A DNA stretch of 64,000 nucleotides from JAKIWV01 sp963773945. GTDB taxonomy: Archaea > Thermoplasmatota > Thermoplasmata > Lutacidiplasmatales > UBA184. The stretch spans positions 496,001-560,000 of the forward strand of contig CAVZDD010000003.1 of NCBI GenBank assembly GCA_963773945.1. The letters are read 5' to 3'. A program made the translations under genes and the position numbers. Below are positions 1-8,658 of the stretch, one piece after another. Numbering within the stretch: the stretch's first letter is position 1; each line of letters begins with the position of its first letter. The notes beneath the pieces were generated by a model. It saw only the letters and a list, made by a program, of their open reading frames with translations, made no database searches and was not told where the DNA came from.

Positions 1-909
1 GCGTTCCTCCTGGTCGACAAGCCCCGCGGCCCCACCTCGCACCAGGTCGCGGCGTGGGTGCGTGACCTGTTGGGCCTCGAGCGGGCGGGCCATGCCGGGA
101 CCCTCGACCCGCACGTCTCCGGACTGCTCTGGATCGGGGTCGGTCCGGCCCTCAAGCTACTCCCCCTGCTCCTCGACTTCCCCAAACGGTACGTCGGCGT
201 GATCGACCTGCACGGGCGGGTGCCGGCGGCCGAGCTCTCCGCCGCGCTCGCGGAATTCCAGGGCCCGGTCTTCCAGACGCCGCCGGTTCGGTCGGCGGTG
301 CGGCGCGAACGGCGGGTCCGAACGATCTATCGATTGACGCTGCTCGAGCGCGACAGTCCCCATCTCCTCGTCGACGTCACGTGCGAGTCCGGCACGTACA
401 TCCGGTCCCTGGCCGTGGACCTCGGGGAGGCGCTGGGAGTGGGCGCCCACCTGGCCGAGCTCCGGCGCATCGGCACCGGACCATTCAAGGAGGAACAGTC
501 GACCACGTTGCACGCCCTCTCCGACGCCGTGGCCCAAGCGCGCGGCGGATCGCCCGAGGCGCTCCTCCACCTGCTCCACCCCATCGAGGAAGTTCGGCGG
601 GAGTTCCCCCAGGTCGTGCTCAAGCCCGGCGCGGCGGCGGCCGTCGCGCACGGGGCCGGAGTGGCGCGCGGAGGCATCCGCTCCGTTTCCCGGCCCTTCC
701 CCGAAGGCGCTCAGGTGGTCCTGATCGCGCCGGACGGGGCGTTCCTCGGCGTGGGGGAGGCGCGCGTCGCCTCCGACCGATTCGCCAGCGTGCCCCACGG
801 GTGGGTCATCGAAAGCCGGCGGATCATGGTCGACTCCGCCGATTACGAGCGGCTATGGGACGTCGACCGACGCGCCCACGCCGCGGAGCCGGCTACGGAC
901 CCCCACTGA
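1..909 (+). CDS. cbf5: tRNA/rRNA pseudouridine synthase Cbf5 (TruB/dyskerin family), 5'-truncated
   Basis: The reading frame is open from base 1, so the N-terminus lies outside the window. The first residues (VDKPRGPTSHQV) are the TruB/Cbf5 motif I. GHAGTLDPHVSG near residue 31 holds the catalytic aspartate. RSAVRRERRVRTIY and ESGTYIRSLAVDLGE complete the catalytic domain. From about residue 200 a PUA RNA-binding domain follows (VVLKPGAAAAVAHGAGVARGGI, then APDGAFLGVGEARV). In archaea Cbf5 is the catalytic subunit of H/ACA ribonucleoproteins and also modifies tRNA U55. About 303 residues are visible, so roughly 20-40 are missing. The 3' end overlaps the convergent Lrp-domain gene by 17 nt. 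Confidence 0.95.
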   Translation, partial: AFLLVDKPRGPTSHQVAAWVRDLLGLERAGHAGTLDPHVSGLLWIGVGPALKLLPLLLDFPKRYVGVIDLHGRVPAAELSAALAEFQGPVFQTPPVRSAVRRERRVRTIYRLTLLERDSPHLLVDVTCESGTYIRSLAVDLGEALGVGAHLAELRRIGTGPFKEEQSTTLHALSDAVAQARGGSPEALLHLLHPIEEVRREFPQVVLKPGAAAAVAHGAGVARGGIRSVSRPFPEGAQVVLIAPDGAFLGVGEARVASDRFASVPHGWVIESRRIMVDSADYERLWDVDRRAHAAEPATDPH

Positions 910-1153
910 CGGCAACCAGGGTCTCCGTGCTCTTGACACCGGAAACCTTGCGAATCTTGTGCATGACGACGTCAAGCGCCTCGTTGATGTGCGGCGCCTG
1001 AATCTTGACGATCAGGTCGAAGGGCCCGGTGACGGCCTCGACCTCCGCCACGTGGGGGATGGCCCGAAGGCGTCGAATGACGTCCTCGAGTTGGCTGACG
1101 TCAACCTCGGCGAGAAGGTACAGCGTTTCCATCGGGGCGGAGGCGTCGCCCAC
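893..1153 (-). CDS. Lrp/AsnC ligand-binding (RAM) domain protein without DNA-binding domain
   Basis: This 86-residue protein is a stand-alone RAM/ACT-like domain: METLYLLAEVDVSQLEDVIRRL, then HVAEVEAVTGPFDLIVKIQA and a C-terminal strand. The helix-turn-helix found in full Lrp/AsnC regulators is absent. Such short proteins bind small ligands, often amino acids, or pair with full-length Lrp. I chose the GTG start at 1153 because AAGGAGG lies 5 nt upstream. An internal ATG at 1132 would remove seven residues. It is transcribed divergently from cysS. The ligand is unknown. Confidence 0.85.
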   Translation of the reverse strand: MGDASAPMETLYLLAEVDVSQLEDVIRRLRAIPHVAEVEAVTGPFDLIVKIQAPHINEALDVVMHKIRKVSGVKSTETLVAVSGGP

Positions 1154-1246
1154 GGCGGTCCTCCTTCTTGAAGGTAACTCGGTTGCGTTGGTTGACGGGC
1201 TCCCCTATAACCCCACCTTCTTCGGGGCGCCGAGGCGCCCGGGCCG

Positions 1247-2482
1247 ATGACGCTAGTCTTCCGCGAGTCCCTGTCGGGCCACTCCCAGGCCGTGCCCCGT
1301 CCCGTGGGACGACCCCTCACGATGTACGTCTGCGGGCCCACGATCTACGCGCGCGCCCACGTCGGGCATGGGCGGAATTACCTCTACTTCGACCTGCTCC
1401 GTCGCTATTTCCGCGACCAGGGCCAGCCCGTCCGCCACGTCATGAACATCACCGATTACGAGGACAAGATCACGCAACGAGCCGTCGAGCTCGGTCTCAC
1501 CTGGCGGGAGCTAGCCCGGCGCGAGGAGCGCCGGTTCCTGGCCGACTTCCGCCGGCTCGGATTGATCCCTCCGAGCGAAACCCCCCGGGCCAGCGCCTTC
1601 GTGCGCGAAATGCTCGGCGATGCGGAGGCGCTGACGCGGACCGGACGCACGAGCTGGGATGGGGATGAACTCTACTTCGACCCCGACCCGGCGACCGACG
1701 CGCAGAACTTCCCCGCCGGCCGAGAGCTCTCGCGGCACGCGGTGTTGGAGCCGGGTCGCTCGCCCCCGGGGACCGACCCCCGATCCCGTCGGGTCCTGTT
1801 GTTCCGCCGCCAGACCCCGCCCGCCGCCAGCTGGGCCAGCCCTTGGGGCCCCGGCGCCCCCGGATGGACCCTCGAGTGTTACGCGATGGCGAAGCGGTAC
1901 CTCGGCGTACCGGTGGACCTCCACGGGGGCGGCACGGACCTCATCTTCCCCCACCACTACTCCGAAAACGCGGTCTCGCTCACGCTGGACGCCACTCCGT
2001 TCGCCCACCGGTTCCTCTACACCGGGTTCGTCACGCAGGGGGGTCACAAGATGTCCAAGTCGGTGGGAAACCTGTTCCCGCTCGGCGACGCGCTCGACCG
2101 GTGCGGCCCCTCGGGGCTCCGATGGTACCTCCTCGCGCCCCGATACAACGCCCGCCTCGAATGGGACGAAACGGCGGCGGAGCGGGCGTCCGGCGAGGAG
2201 CAGGAGTTCGCGCAACGGGTCCAGATGACCCTCCGCCCCGGGCACGGGGGATCCCTCCGCTCCACGGATTTGACTCGGCTCGTCGCCCGGATCCTTCGCC
2301 GCTTCGAGGACGGCTTCGGCGTCGATGGGGTCTTCGAAGAGCTTCGCGCCTGGTCGGCGCAGATCAGCCGGGCCCCGGTTCCGCGCTTCGAACGAGGAGG
2401 GTTGCCCCTCGCGCGCAGGGAATATCGCCGGCTTGAGCGGCTGCTCGGTCTGGAACTTACAGGCCCCGCCGGTCCAGGATGA
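1247..2482 (+). CDS. cysS: cysteinyl-tRNA synthetase
   Basis: Class I aminoacyl-tRNA synthetase charging tRNA-Cys. MYVCGPTIY and HVGHGRNY give the first zinc cysteine and the HIGH-type signature. WTLECYAMAK and IFPHHYSENA provide the remaining zinc ligands (Cys, His). GGHKMSKSVGNL is the KMSKS loop. At 411 residues it is shorter than typical bacterial CysRS of about 460, mainly because the C-terminal anticodon-binding region is reduced. A TATA-like CCTATAA lies near 1204-1211. The 3' end overlaps the convergent thiolase gene by 26 nt. Confidence 0.95.
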   Translation: MTLVFRESLSGHSQAVPRPVGRPLTMYVCGPTIYARAHVGHGRNYLYFDLLRRYFRDQGQPVRHVMNITDYEDKITQRAVELGLTWRELARREERRFLADFRRLGLIPPSETPRASAFVREMLGDAEALTRTGRTSWDGDELYFDPDPATDAQNFPAGRELSRHAVLEPGRSPPGTDPRSRRVLLFRRQTPPAASWASPWGPGAPGWTLECYAMAKRYLGVPVDLHGGGTDLIFPHHYSENAVSLTLDATPFAHRFLYTGFVTQGGHKMSKSVGNLFPLGDALDRCGPSGLRWYLLAPRYNARLEWDETAAERASGEEQEFAQRVQMTLRPGHGGSLRSTDLTRLVARILRRFEDGFGVDGVFEELRAWSAQISRAPVPRFERGGLPLARREYRRLERLLGLELTGPAGPG

Positions 2483-3674
2483 TACTGAGCCCGTTGCCGC
2501 CGCCCATGCAGAGCGTCGCGAGGCCCAACTGGCCTCCGCTCGCGATCATCCCGTGCAGCAGGGTGACAACGATCCGGGCGCCGCTCGCCCCGATCGGGTG
2601 ACCGAGGGCCACGGCCCCTCCGGTAGGGTTGAACTGCTCCTCCGTGAACCCAAACGTTCGCTGCACGGCCAGCGACGCGGAGCTGAACGCCTCGTTGTGC
2701 TCGACCTGGGCGAAGTCCCCGGGCTGGAAACCCGTCCGGGCAAGGTGCAGCTTGACCGTCGGGATCGGGGACTCCATCACATCCTCGGGTGCGACCCCGC
2801 TCACGGCGTACGAGTGGATCCACGCCAACGGCTTGAGACCGTGACGGCTCATCGCGGGTTCCCCCGCGAGCACGACGGCGGCCGCCCCGTCGGAAAGCTG
2901 CGAGGAATTTCCGGCGGTGAGGATCCCATCCGGTCGGAACGCCGGTTTGAGCTTCGCGAGCGATTCCACGGACGAATCGGCTCGGATCCCCTCGTCCGTT
3001 TCGAGGCCCTTGCCGGAAGTCGTCTTGTCGGCGGGAACGGGCACGAGCTCGTTCGTGAAGCGTCCGGCCTTCGTCGCCTCGGCGGCGCGCCGATGACTTC
3101 GGGCGGAGAACGCGTCCACCTCGGGCCGAGTCAGGTGAAAGTGTTGCGCCACCCGCTCGCCGGTAATGCCCATGTGGTCGTGGTCCCCGTAGGCGTCCAA
3201 GAGGGAATCCCGGAGGACGGCATCGTCGCTGGAGAGGGTGCCGTAGCGATGGCCGTCCCGGATGCGACCGGGAACCAGGAAGGGAGCCGAGTCCATGCTT
3301 TCCATGCCTCCCGCCACGATGAGGTCGAAGTCTCCGCCGCGGATCTCGGCGGCGGCGAGCGTGATTGCCTTCAAGCCGGATCCACAGACCTTGTTGATCG
3401 TCACCGCGCCGGAGGTGTTCGGGATCCCCGCCCCGAGCAGCACCTGTCGCGCCGGGTTCTGGCCGGTCCCCGCCTGGATACAATGACCGAACACGACCTC
3501 GGGAACGTCGACGGGAGCGAGGTGGGCGCGCGCAAGGGCCGCCTGCACGGCGATCGTACCGAGGACCACGGCCGGGGTCTGTCGCAGGTTCCCGCCGAAC
3601 TTCCCGATCGGGGTGCGAACGGCGCTGACGATGCCGATCCGCGGACTGATCGGCGGCGGCGCGCCGGAGCTCAC
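2457..3674 (-). CDS. thiolase family protein (acetyl-CoA C-acetyltransferase type)
   Basis: A 405-residue thiolase. It has the nucleophilic cysteine in INKVCGSGLKAITLA, HNEAFSSASLA in the middle, the catalytic histidine in ALGHPIGASGARI and the second cysteine in TLCMGGGNGLS. These four motifs define biosynthetic and degradative acyl-CoA thiolases that condense or cleave acetoacetyl-CoA or 3-ketoacyl-CoA. Chain-length preference cannot be read from sequence. The GTG start lies 2 nt after the pcn stop, so it is probably cotranscribed with PCNA. It may serve the branched-chain acyl-CoA oxidation suggested by other genes in the window. Confidence 0.93.
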   Translation of the reverse strand: MSSGAPPPISPRIGIVSAVRTPIGKFGGNLRQTPAVVLGTIAVQAALARAHLAPVDVPEVVFGHCIQAGTGQNPARQVLLGAGIPNTSGAVTINKVCGSGLKAITLAAAEIRGGDFDLIVAGGMESMDSAPFLVPGRIRDGHRYGTLSSDDAVLRDSLLDAYGDHDHMGITGERVAQHFHLTRPEVDAFSARSHRRAAEATKAGRFTNELVPVPADKTTSGKGLETDEGIRADSSVESLAKLKPAFRPDGILTAGNSSQLSDGAAAVVLAGEPAMSRHGLKPLAWIHSYAVSGVAPEDVMESPIPTVKLHLARTGFQPGDFAQVEHNEAFSSASLAVQRTFGFTEEQFNPTGGAVALGHPIGASGARIVVTLLHGMIASGGQLGLATLCMGGGNGLSIILDRRGL

Positions 3675-3676
3675 GG

Positions 3677-4414
3677 TCAGTCCTCTTCGACCCGGGGCGC
3701 CAGCAGGAACGAGCCTTCTCCTTTTCCGCCGGCGATCTTGAACTCGATCTTGAGCGGGTACTCGTTCCCGACGTGAAGGGTCACGACCTCGTCGGTGCTG
3801 ATCGACTTAACCATGTTCGAGAAGAAATCCAGCGGGTACATGCTCTTCACCGTCTCCTTGACCGTGAGTTCGGTGAGCGCGTCCTTCGGGATCTTGAGGT
3901 CGACGCGGTCCGTCTCCCCCTCCGAGTGCATGATGAAGTGGTCGGCGGTGAGCTCGAGGGTCACGTGGTCGGAAACGCTCTCGCTCCCCCGGATCCCCTG
4001 TCGAAGTTCCTCCGTGTTCACCTTCACGATGCCCGGAGGGTTCACGTTGGGGACCTTGGGGTCGGTAATGCCGGCCGGGTCGACCACGCCCATATGGCGG
4101 GTCAGCTTCCCGACGCTGACGACAAGCTTGCTCTTGCCGCCATCGTACTGGAGGTCGATGACGTCGCCCGGCTTGCTCAGACGGAGCACTTCCTTGACCT
4201 TCTCAATGTCGAGGCCGATGTCGGTCGCTTCGCCGGTGAACTCCTCGAACGCCGCGCGGTTCAAGTGGAGCACGAGCATGGCGACGTGGGAGGGGTCGAC
4301 GGCCTTCACATCAACGCCGTCCTTGGAGACGCTCAGCTTGACCTCGGAGACTAGCGTCGAGATGACCTCGACGACCTCCCGGAGCACCTCCATCTTCACC
4401 TTTGCTTTGAACAT
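3677..4414 (-). CDS. pcn: DNA polymerase sliding clamp (PCNA)
   Basis: The protein has 245 residues, the usual PCNA length. The N-terminus MFKAKVKMEVLREVVEVISTL, the segment VDVKAVDPSHVAMLVLHL and the C-terminal YPLKIEFKIAGGKGEGSFLLAPR match archaeal PCNA. It forms the trimeric ring that tethers DNA polymerase, Fen1 and DNA ligase to DNA; a ligase gene occurs at 58987-60776. A TATA-like CTATTTAGC on the minus strand lies about 32-40 nt upstream of the ATG. It is the first gene of a pcn-thiolase pair. Confidence 0.97.
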   Translation of the reverse strand: MFKAKVKMEVLREVVEVISTLVSEVKLSVSKDGVDVKAVDPSHVAMLVLHLNRAAFEEFTGEATDIGLDIEKVKEVLRLSKPGDVIDLQYDGGKSKLVVSVGKLTRHMGVVDPAGITDPKVPNVNPPGIVKVNTEELRQGIRGSESVSDHVTLELTADHFIMHSEGETDRVDLKIPKDALTELTVKETVKSMYPLDFFSNMVKSISTDEVVTLHVGNEYPLKIEFKIAGGKGEGSFLLAPRVEED

Positions 4415-4553
4415 CGGAAACCCTGCGCGCGCGAAGAATGTGCCCGCTAAATAGGTTGTGCCGCCCGCAATTCGCTCTCGGCGGAGAATTGTGGGTCGCC
4501 ATCCTGCGAACGGGCGGAACGCTCTTGCCTCCGTCTCCCTAACCGGAGGTGCC

Positions 4554-5314
4554 GTGACCGAACTTGCCTACCTCGTGGACACGGACGCGGCGTACGTCCG
4601 GAAGTTTTCGGCCAAGGTCGTCGCGCTTCCCCCAGGAGGATTGGTTCTCGATCGTACGTTCTTCTACCCGGTCGGAGGCGGGCAGCAGGCCGACCACGGA
4701 ACCCTCGGGGTCCCGGAGGGCTCCCCATACGCGGTCGTGGACGTCACGCGATCGGGGGCTTCTGCCGTCCACCGGGTGCGCGGCCGGCCGCCGGCACGGC
4801 CTCCGCACTTCAGGTGGGCGAGGAGGTGGAAGGCGTCCTCGACTGGGAACGTCGACATCGGCACATGCGGCTGCACACCGGACAGCATCTCCTCAGCGCA
4901 CTCATCTTCGAGCGGACCGGTGTGCGGACCCGAGAAGCGTCGATGTCGGGCACGGCCGGCACGGTGGACCTGGAGCGGGCCCTGCCCCCCACCGCCACCC
5001 CGGACGCCCTGGCGTCAGAGGCGAATGCCATCCTAGCCGGGGGGCGGAACGTGTCGATCCGTCTCATGAGTCGCGAACTGTGGGAAAAGAATCCCACTCC
5101 TCGGTCGGGGCTGGTGGGACTGCCTCGCCACGTGGATCCGGTCCGGATCATCGAGATCGCCGGCCTGGATGCCTGCCCCTGCGGCGGGACCCACGTCCGG
5201 TCGACGAGCGAAGTCGGGACGATCGCCCTCGACCCACCGGTTCCGCTGGCGCTGGGGGCCGTTCGCGTCCCGTTCAGGCTGGTGGATGCTTCGCCGCCCA
5301 GTCGTCCCGGATGA
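4554..5314 (+). CDS. alaX: alanyl-tRNA editing protein AlaX, interrupted by a frameshift
   Basis: Trans-editing hydrolase that deacylates mischarged tRNA-Ala. The N-terminal part (TELAYLVDTDAAYVRKF, then FFYPVGGGQQADHG) is read from a GTG at 4554 with GGAGG 4 nt upstream. The C-terminal part (MRLHTGQHLLSALIF and CPCGGTHVRST, the HxxxH and CxGTH zinc motifs) lies in another frame. One missing base in the GC-rich stretch 4780-4800 restores a continuous 253-residue AlaX-M-size protein. I annotate one gene. The break may be an assembly error or a real mutation. The 3' end overlaps the convergent GNAT gene by 41 nt. Confidence 0.85.
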
Positions 5315-5843
5315 GTCCGTACACGGCGATGTCGTGCCACCGGGCATGGTGGAACAGCGCCGAGCGCAGCACCCCCTCCCGCTGGAAGCCGATGCGCTCG
5401 AGCAGGAGCACCGAGGGATGGTTTTCGACATCCACCGTAGCCCCGAGCCGCGGGAGCGGCGAGGTGTCGAAGAGATGGCCCACCAACAGCGTGACCGCTT
5501 CGGTGGCGTACCCCTGTCGGCGCGCTTGCCGGTCTCCGATCACGTACCAAACATCGATCGTCTCGAGGACCGGATGCGGCACATAGTGACCGACCAGACC
5601 AATCGGTCCGTCCCCTTCCCGAAGGGCGACGACGTACCGGGGGGCGAGCGAGGTCGGATCGTGGGGAGCCTCCTGCAGCGACCGCTCGAACTCTTCGAAC
5701 GTATCTACACTGAATCGATCGAACGGCGCCACGGTCTCCGGGTCGTTGTACCAGGCGAAGATTCGCTTGGCGTCCTCCGGTTTCGGAGGACGCAGTTGGA
5801 CCCGGGGTCCTTCGAGAACCGGGGAGGGGTCTCCTTCGTTCAT
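5274..5843 (-). CDS. GNAT family N-acetyltransferase (RimJ/RimL-like)
   Basis: A 189-residue protein of the GNAT fold related to RimJ/RimL acetyltransferases. It starts with VQLRPPKPEDAKRIFAWYNDP. The acetyl-CoA loop appears as VIGDRQARRQGYATEAVTLL, and the C-terminal NHPSVLLLERIGFQREGVLR is the usual motif B. The substrate (a protein N-terminus or a small amine) cannot be determined. It overlaps the upstream winged-helix gene by 4 nt (ATGA), indicating translational coupling. Confidence 0.85.
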   Translation of the reverse strand: MNEGDPSPVLEGPRVQLRPPKPEDAKRIFAWYNDPETVAPFDRFSVDTFEEFERSLQEAPHDPTSLAPRYVVALREGDGPIGLVGHYVPHPVLETIDVWYVIGDRQARRQGYATEAVTLLVGHLFDTSPLPRLGATVDVENHPSVLLLERIGFQREGVLRSALFHHARWHDIAVYGLIRDDWAAKHPPA

Positions 5844-6274
5844 TCCTTCTTGGGGCGTGAGTCGGAGCGTTCGCGCCGACGGCCCGAGCTCTTCCGTGGC
5901 GGCGCGGAGTGGAGTGAGGGGGGGTCCGGAGCGGGGCCGGTGGGGGGAGCCCCCAGGGCCGCCGGAGCTACGGGTGCGCGTCCGGGGGTGGTGCCGAACA
6001 GGTCGAGCGCCTTCCGGTAGCCGTGCGGAGTCAGGGAGTAAACCAGCTTGGGCTCGCTGAACCCGATGACATACTGGACCCGCCGGTAGACCCAGCGGCC
6101 GTTCTCGAGCTGGCGCAACGCGTTCTTGAGCAGTCCGGCTTCGAGGTCGGTGAAGGAACGGTAGATCCCAAACTCCGTCGTGTGGGCATCCGCCTCGAAG
6201 CGGACCTGATGGCCCCGGTACGTCAGGAGATGGCGGAGGAGGGATTGCTCGAGACTGTCCAGTTCCTCCCCCAT
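5840..6274 (-). CDS. winged-helix-like DNA-binding protein with disordered tail
   Basis: The protein has 144 residues. Residues about 5-95 are helical with a winged-helix pattern: LDSLEQSLLRHLLTYRGHQV, TDLEAGLLKNALRQLENGRWVYRR and YSLTPHGYRKALDLF, the last typical of PadR/MarR-type recognition and wing elements. The remaining 50 residues are Pro/Ala/Ser/Arg-rich and probably disordered. It is coupled to the downstream acetyltransferase and may regulate it. Family membership below winged helix is not resolved. Confidence 0.65.
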   Translation of the reverse strand: MGEELDSLEQSLLRHLLTYRGHQVRFEADAHTTEFGIYRSFTDLEAGLLKNALRQLENGRWVYRRVQYVIGFSEPKLVYSLTPHGYRKALDLFGTTPGRAPVAPAALGAPPTGPAPDPPSLHSAPPRKSSGRRRERSDSRPKKE

Positions 6275-6298
6275 CGGGTTCGCTCTTGCTCCGGCACG

Positions 6299-6523
6299 TC
6301 AGGCAATGGTCGTGACTTCATAGTTCACGCCCAAGCCCTTGAGTCGACCGTGCATGGTCGTGACCAGGTTCAGAACATCCTCGATACTGGGCTGCTTCGT
6401 CCACTTGAACACGAAGTCGTGAATTCCCATCGACTCTTCAAACTGCAACTCGCGCATGACATGCAAGACGTCTCGGGGGCTCGAACCCTCCGACTGGAAA
6501 ATCATCCGCACGTACGTTCGCAT
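6299..6523 (-). CDS. small conserved-looking protein of unknown function (74 aa)
   Basis: The ATG at 6523 gives MRTYVRMIFQSEGSSPRDVL followed by HDFVFKWTKQPSIEDVLNLV and a C-terminal strand GVNYEVTTIA. The beta-alpha-beta-beta-alpha-beta pattern suggests a small ferredoxin-like fold. I recall similar short proteins in Thermoplasmatota but cannot name a family. A much longer open frame extends upstream (to 8221), but it is antisense to two clear genes, so I take only this C-terminal part. The palindromic TATA box at 6577-6584 lies 54 nt upstream. Confidence 0.6.
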   Translation of the reverse strand: MRTYVRMIFQSEGSSPRDVLHVMRELQFEESMGIHDFVFKWTKQPSIEDVLNLVTTMHGRLKGLGVNYEVTTIA

Positions 6524-6576
6524 CGACCAATTCCCCGACTGAAAACGCGTTGCAAGCGAGCTAGGCTGCTGTTCTG

Positions 6577-6584
6577 ATATATAT
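6577..6584. promoter_or_regulatory. bidirectional TATA box (ATATATAT)
   Basis: A palindromic ATATATAT stands in a GC-rich background. It lies 30-37 nt upstream of the epimerase ATG (6614), close enough for a short or absent leader. It also lies 54 nt upstream of the divergent small gene starting at 6523. Confidence 0.6.
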
Positions 6585-6613
6585 GATTCTCTCACTCCCT
6601 CCGGGGTCGACCC

Positions 6614-7576
6614 ATGTCGAAGACAACGGAACACGCCCCCGTGGTCGTTACGGGAGGCGCCGGGGCCATCGGGGCGGTCCTCGCCCGCCAGGTCGTGGCG
6701 GCCGGCCACCCGGTACGGGCCATCGATAACCTCAGCTCCGGCCAGCGCAGTCGCCTCGCCGACCTTGAAACGACCGGGAAGTTGCAATTCCACCTTCATG
6801 ACCTCCGTGACCCGAGCGGCATGACCGAGATCTTCCGAGGGGCCGGCTCCGTCTGGCATTTCGCGGCGAATCCGGACATCACCAAGGGAACCCGCGATCC
6901 CCGGGTGGACCTGGAACACGGGACGATCGCCACGTCGAACGTACTCGAGGCGGCGCGCCGGGCCGACGTCCGCCGAATCCTGTTCTCCTCCTCGAGTGTG
7001 GTGTATGGGCTGCCGACGGTTTTCCCCACGCCGGAATCCTATGGTCCCCTCCTGCCGCAATCCCAGTACGGGGCGTCGAAGCTCGCCAGCGAGGGCCTGA
7101 TCAGCGCGTACTGCCACTCGTATGGGATGCAGAGCTGGATCTTCCGATTCGCCAACATCGTGGGCCCGGGGATGACCCACGGAGTGGTGTACGACTTTCT
7201 CCGGAAGCTCCAGCGGGATCCCCGTCGGCTGGAGGTGCTCGGCGACGGCCGCCAAGCCAAAAGCTACCTCTGGGTCACCGACTGCGTCGACGGTATGCTC
7301 TTGGCGGAGGAGCGCTCGAAGGAGCCGGTGAACGTCTTCAATCTGGGGACGGCGCAGCAGGTACCGGTCCGGGAGATCGCCGAGCGGGTGGTCCGTGCCT
7401 TCGGCGGGACCGCGAAGATCGAGTACACGGGAGGACCGCGCGGCTGGGCCGGCGACATCCCGGTGCAACTCCTCTCGGTGGAGCGGATCGAAGCGCTCGG
7501 GTGGCGCCCCCAGTTCGATTCTTCCCAATCTGTTGATAAAGCGATCGTCACCGGCCGCAGCGAACTGGGTCTCTGA
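6614..7576 (+). CDS. NAD-dependent sugar epimerase/dehydratase (GalE-like)
   Basis: A 320-residue extended short-chain dehydrogenase. VVVTGGAGAIGAVLARQ is the Rossmann GxxGxxG motif, and FSSSSVVYG with YGASKLASEG supplies the catalytic Ser and Tyr-x3-Lys. GDGRQAKSYLWVTDCVDGM is typical of UDP-glucose 4-epimerases and related nucleotide-sugar enzymes. It is followed after 6 nt by a family 2 glycosyltransferase, so the pair probably builds a surface glycan or glycolipid. The exact sugar is not determinable. Confidence 0.9.
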   Translation: MSKTTEHAPVVVTGGAGAIGAVLARQVVAAGHPVRAIDNLSSGQRSRLADLETTGKLQFHLHDLRDPSGMTEIFRGAGSVWHFAANPDITKGTRDPRVDLEHGTIATSNVLEAARRADVRRILFSSSSVVYGLPTVFPTPESYGPLLPQSQYGASKLASEGLISAYCHSYGMQSWIFRFANIVGPGMTHGVVYDFLRKLQRDPRRLEVLGDGRQAKSYLWVTDCVDGMLLAEERSKEPVNVFNLGTAQQVPVREIAERVVRAFGGTAKIEYTGGPRGWAGDIPVQLLSVERIEALGWRPQFDSSQSVDKAIVTGRSELGL

Positions 7577-7582
7577 CGCTCC

Positions 7583-8626
7583 ATGACCGAATCCCTCCCG
7601 GACTCGCCAGGCACCGGGACGGTCACGGTCATTGTCACCGTGATGGACGACCCTCGGTTGGAACGCTCCCTGGAGAGCCTCCGGGCCCAGACTTGGCTTC
7701 CCCAGGAGATTCTCATCGCCGACGGGGGGGAGTCGCCTGTGATCCGGGCCATCGCCGACCGCTTCGCGGCGCAGGACCCCCGGATCCGTCGGGTGGCGGC
7801 TCCGGGCTCGATCGCGGAATCCCGGAACGCTGTGGTCGGCCTCGTCCGGTCCGAGCTGACGGCCTTCCTCGACACGGACGAGGTCGCCCCTCCGGCGTGG
7901 TTGCAGGAATTGACCGCCCCCTTCGCCGACGCGACGGTGGGATTTGTGGGAGGGCCCACGCCGGCGATACCGGGCACGACGCGAAACATCGCCGCTCACT
8001 ACTACGACGCGTATCTCCGCCGATTCTACGACCGCATCGCCAGCCAACGCCCCCACGCCCTCCCGATGGGAAATTCGGCGTGGCGCACCCGGATCTTTCG
8101 GGAGTTGGGGGGTCTCGACCTCTCGGTTTCGGGATACGGAAACGAAGACCAGGAGATGGCGATCCGAACACTCCGCGCCGGCTGGCGGGGGGTCTACGTT
8201 CCCTCGGCGGCCGTGGGTCACGATTTCTCGGACCTGGGGTGGGGGAGCCTGTTCCGAAAACAGCGGCGCTATGCCCGGGGGGGCTACGTCATTTGGCGGC
8301 GCATGGGCTCTACCTACGAAGCGTCGGTAGACCGCGTGCTGCCGTACTTCGCCTTGCCCCTGCTGGGCGTCATCGGACTGGTCCTGCTCCCGTTCCCCGT
8401 GCTTCGACTCGCAGGCGCGGTTCTGTGTCTGGCGGGCTTCGGGGGGCTCGCCGTGTTGGCCCTCGCCCTCACGGTCGATGGTCGTCGGGAGGATGCGAAG
8501 TACCCCGGGTATCGCTACCGGGCCGTGGAGATCTGGCGGCGGTGGGCCACGCTCGTCGGAGCCTTCGAAGGTGCTACGAGCACGACCGGGCGTTCCGCGC
8601 CGCCCTCCAAACTCCCTCGGCGGTAA
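7583..8626 (+). CDS. family 2 glycosyltransferase, membrane-anchored
   Basis: The 347-residue protein begins with a GT-A fold: VTVIVTVMDDPRLERSLESL, ILIADGGESPVIRAI and the metal-binding FLDTDEVAPPAW. GNEDQEMAIRTLRAGWRGVY corresponds to the acceptor-side ED motif. Two hydrophobic segments at about residues 252-300 anchor the C-terminus in the membrane. It follows the epimerase gene closely and likely uses a nucleotide sugar for surface glycan or glycolipid synthesis. Confidence 0.9.
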   Translation: MTESLPDSPGTGTVTVIVTVMDDPRLERSLESLRAQTWLPQEILIADGGESPVIRAIADRFAAQDPRIRRVAAPGSIAESRNAVVGLVRSELTAFLDTDEVAPPAWLQELTAPFADATVGFVGGPTPAIPGTTRNIAAHYYDAYLRRFYDRIASQRPHALPMGNSAWRTRIFRELGGLDLSVSGYGNEDQEMAIRTLRAGWRGVYVPSAAVGHDFSDLGWGSLFRKQRRYARGGYVIWRRMGSTYEASVDRVLPYFALPLLGVIGLVLLPFPVLRLAGAVLCLAGFGGLAVLALALTVDGRREDAKYPGYRYRAVEIWRRWATLVGAFEGATSTTGRSAPPSKLPRR

Positions 8627-8635
8627 ACTTTAAAC
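8625..8635 (+). promoter_or_regulatory. TATA box of the FKBP gene
   Basis: AAACTTTAAAC straddles the stop codon of the glycosyltransferase and lies about 25-33 nt before the FKBP ATG at 8659. This spacing predicts a leaderless transcript. Confidence 0.6.
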
Positions 8636-8658
8636 CCCACCCCGACTGCGCGGCCCCG

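Noticed and set aside
2044..3483. Minus-strand 479-codon frame across cysS and thiolase
   Set aside because: Overlaps two well-supported genes in other frames and shows no domain.
6524..8221. Long minus-strand frame continuing upstream of the 74-residue gene
   Set aside because: It is antisense to the epimerase and glycosyltransferase genes, has Arg/Gly/His-rich composition typical of GC-rich shadow frames and no recognisable domain.
7693..8658. 5' extension of the FKBP frame through the glycosyltransferase gene
   Set aside because: Out of frame with a clear GT2 gene; the TATA box at 8625-8635 and the family N-terminus place the start at 8659.
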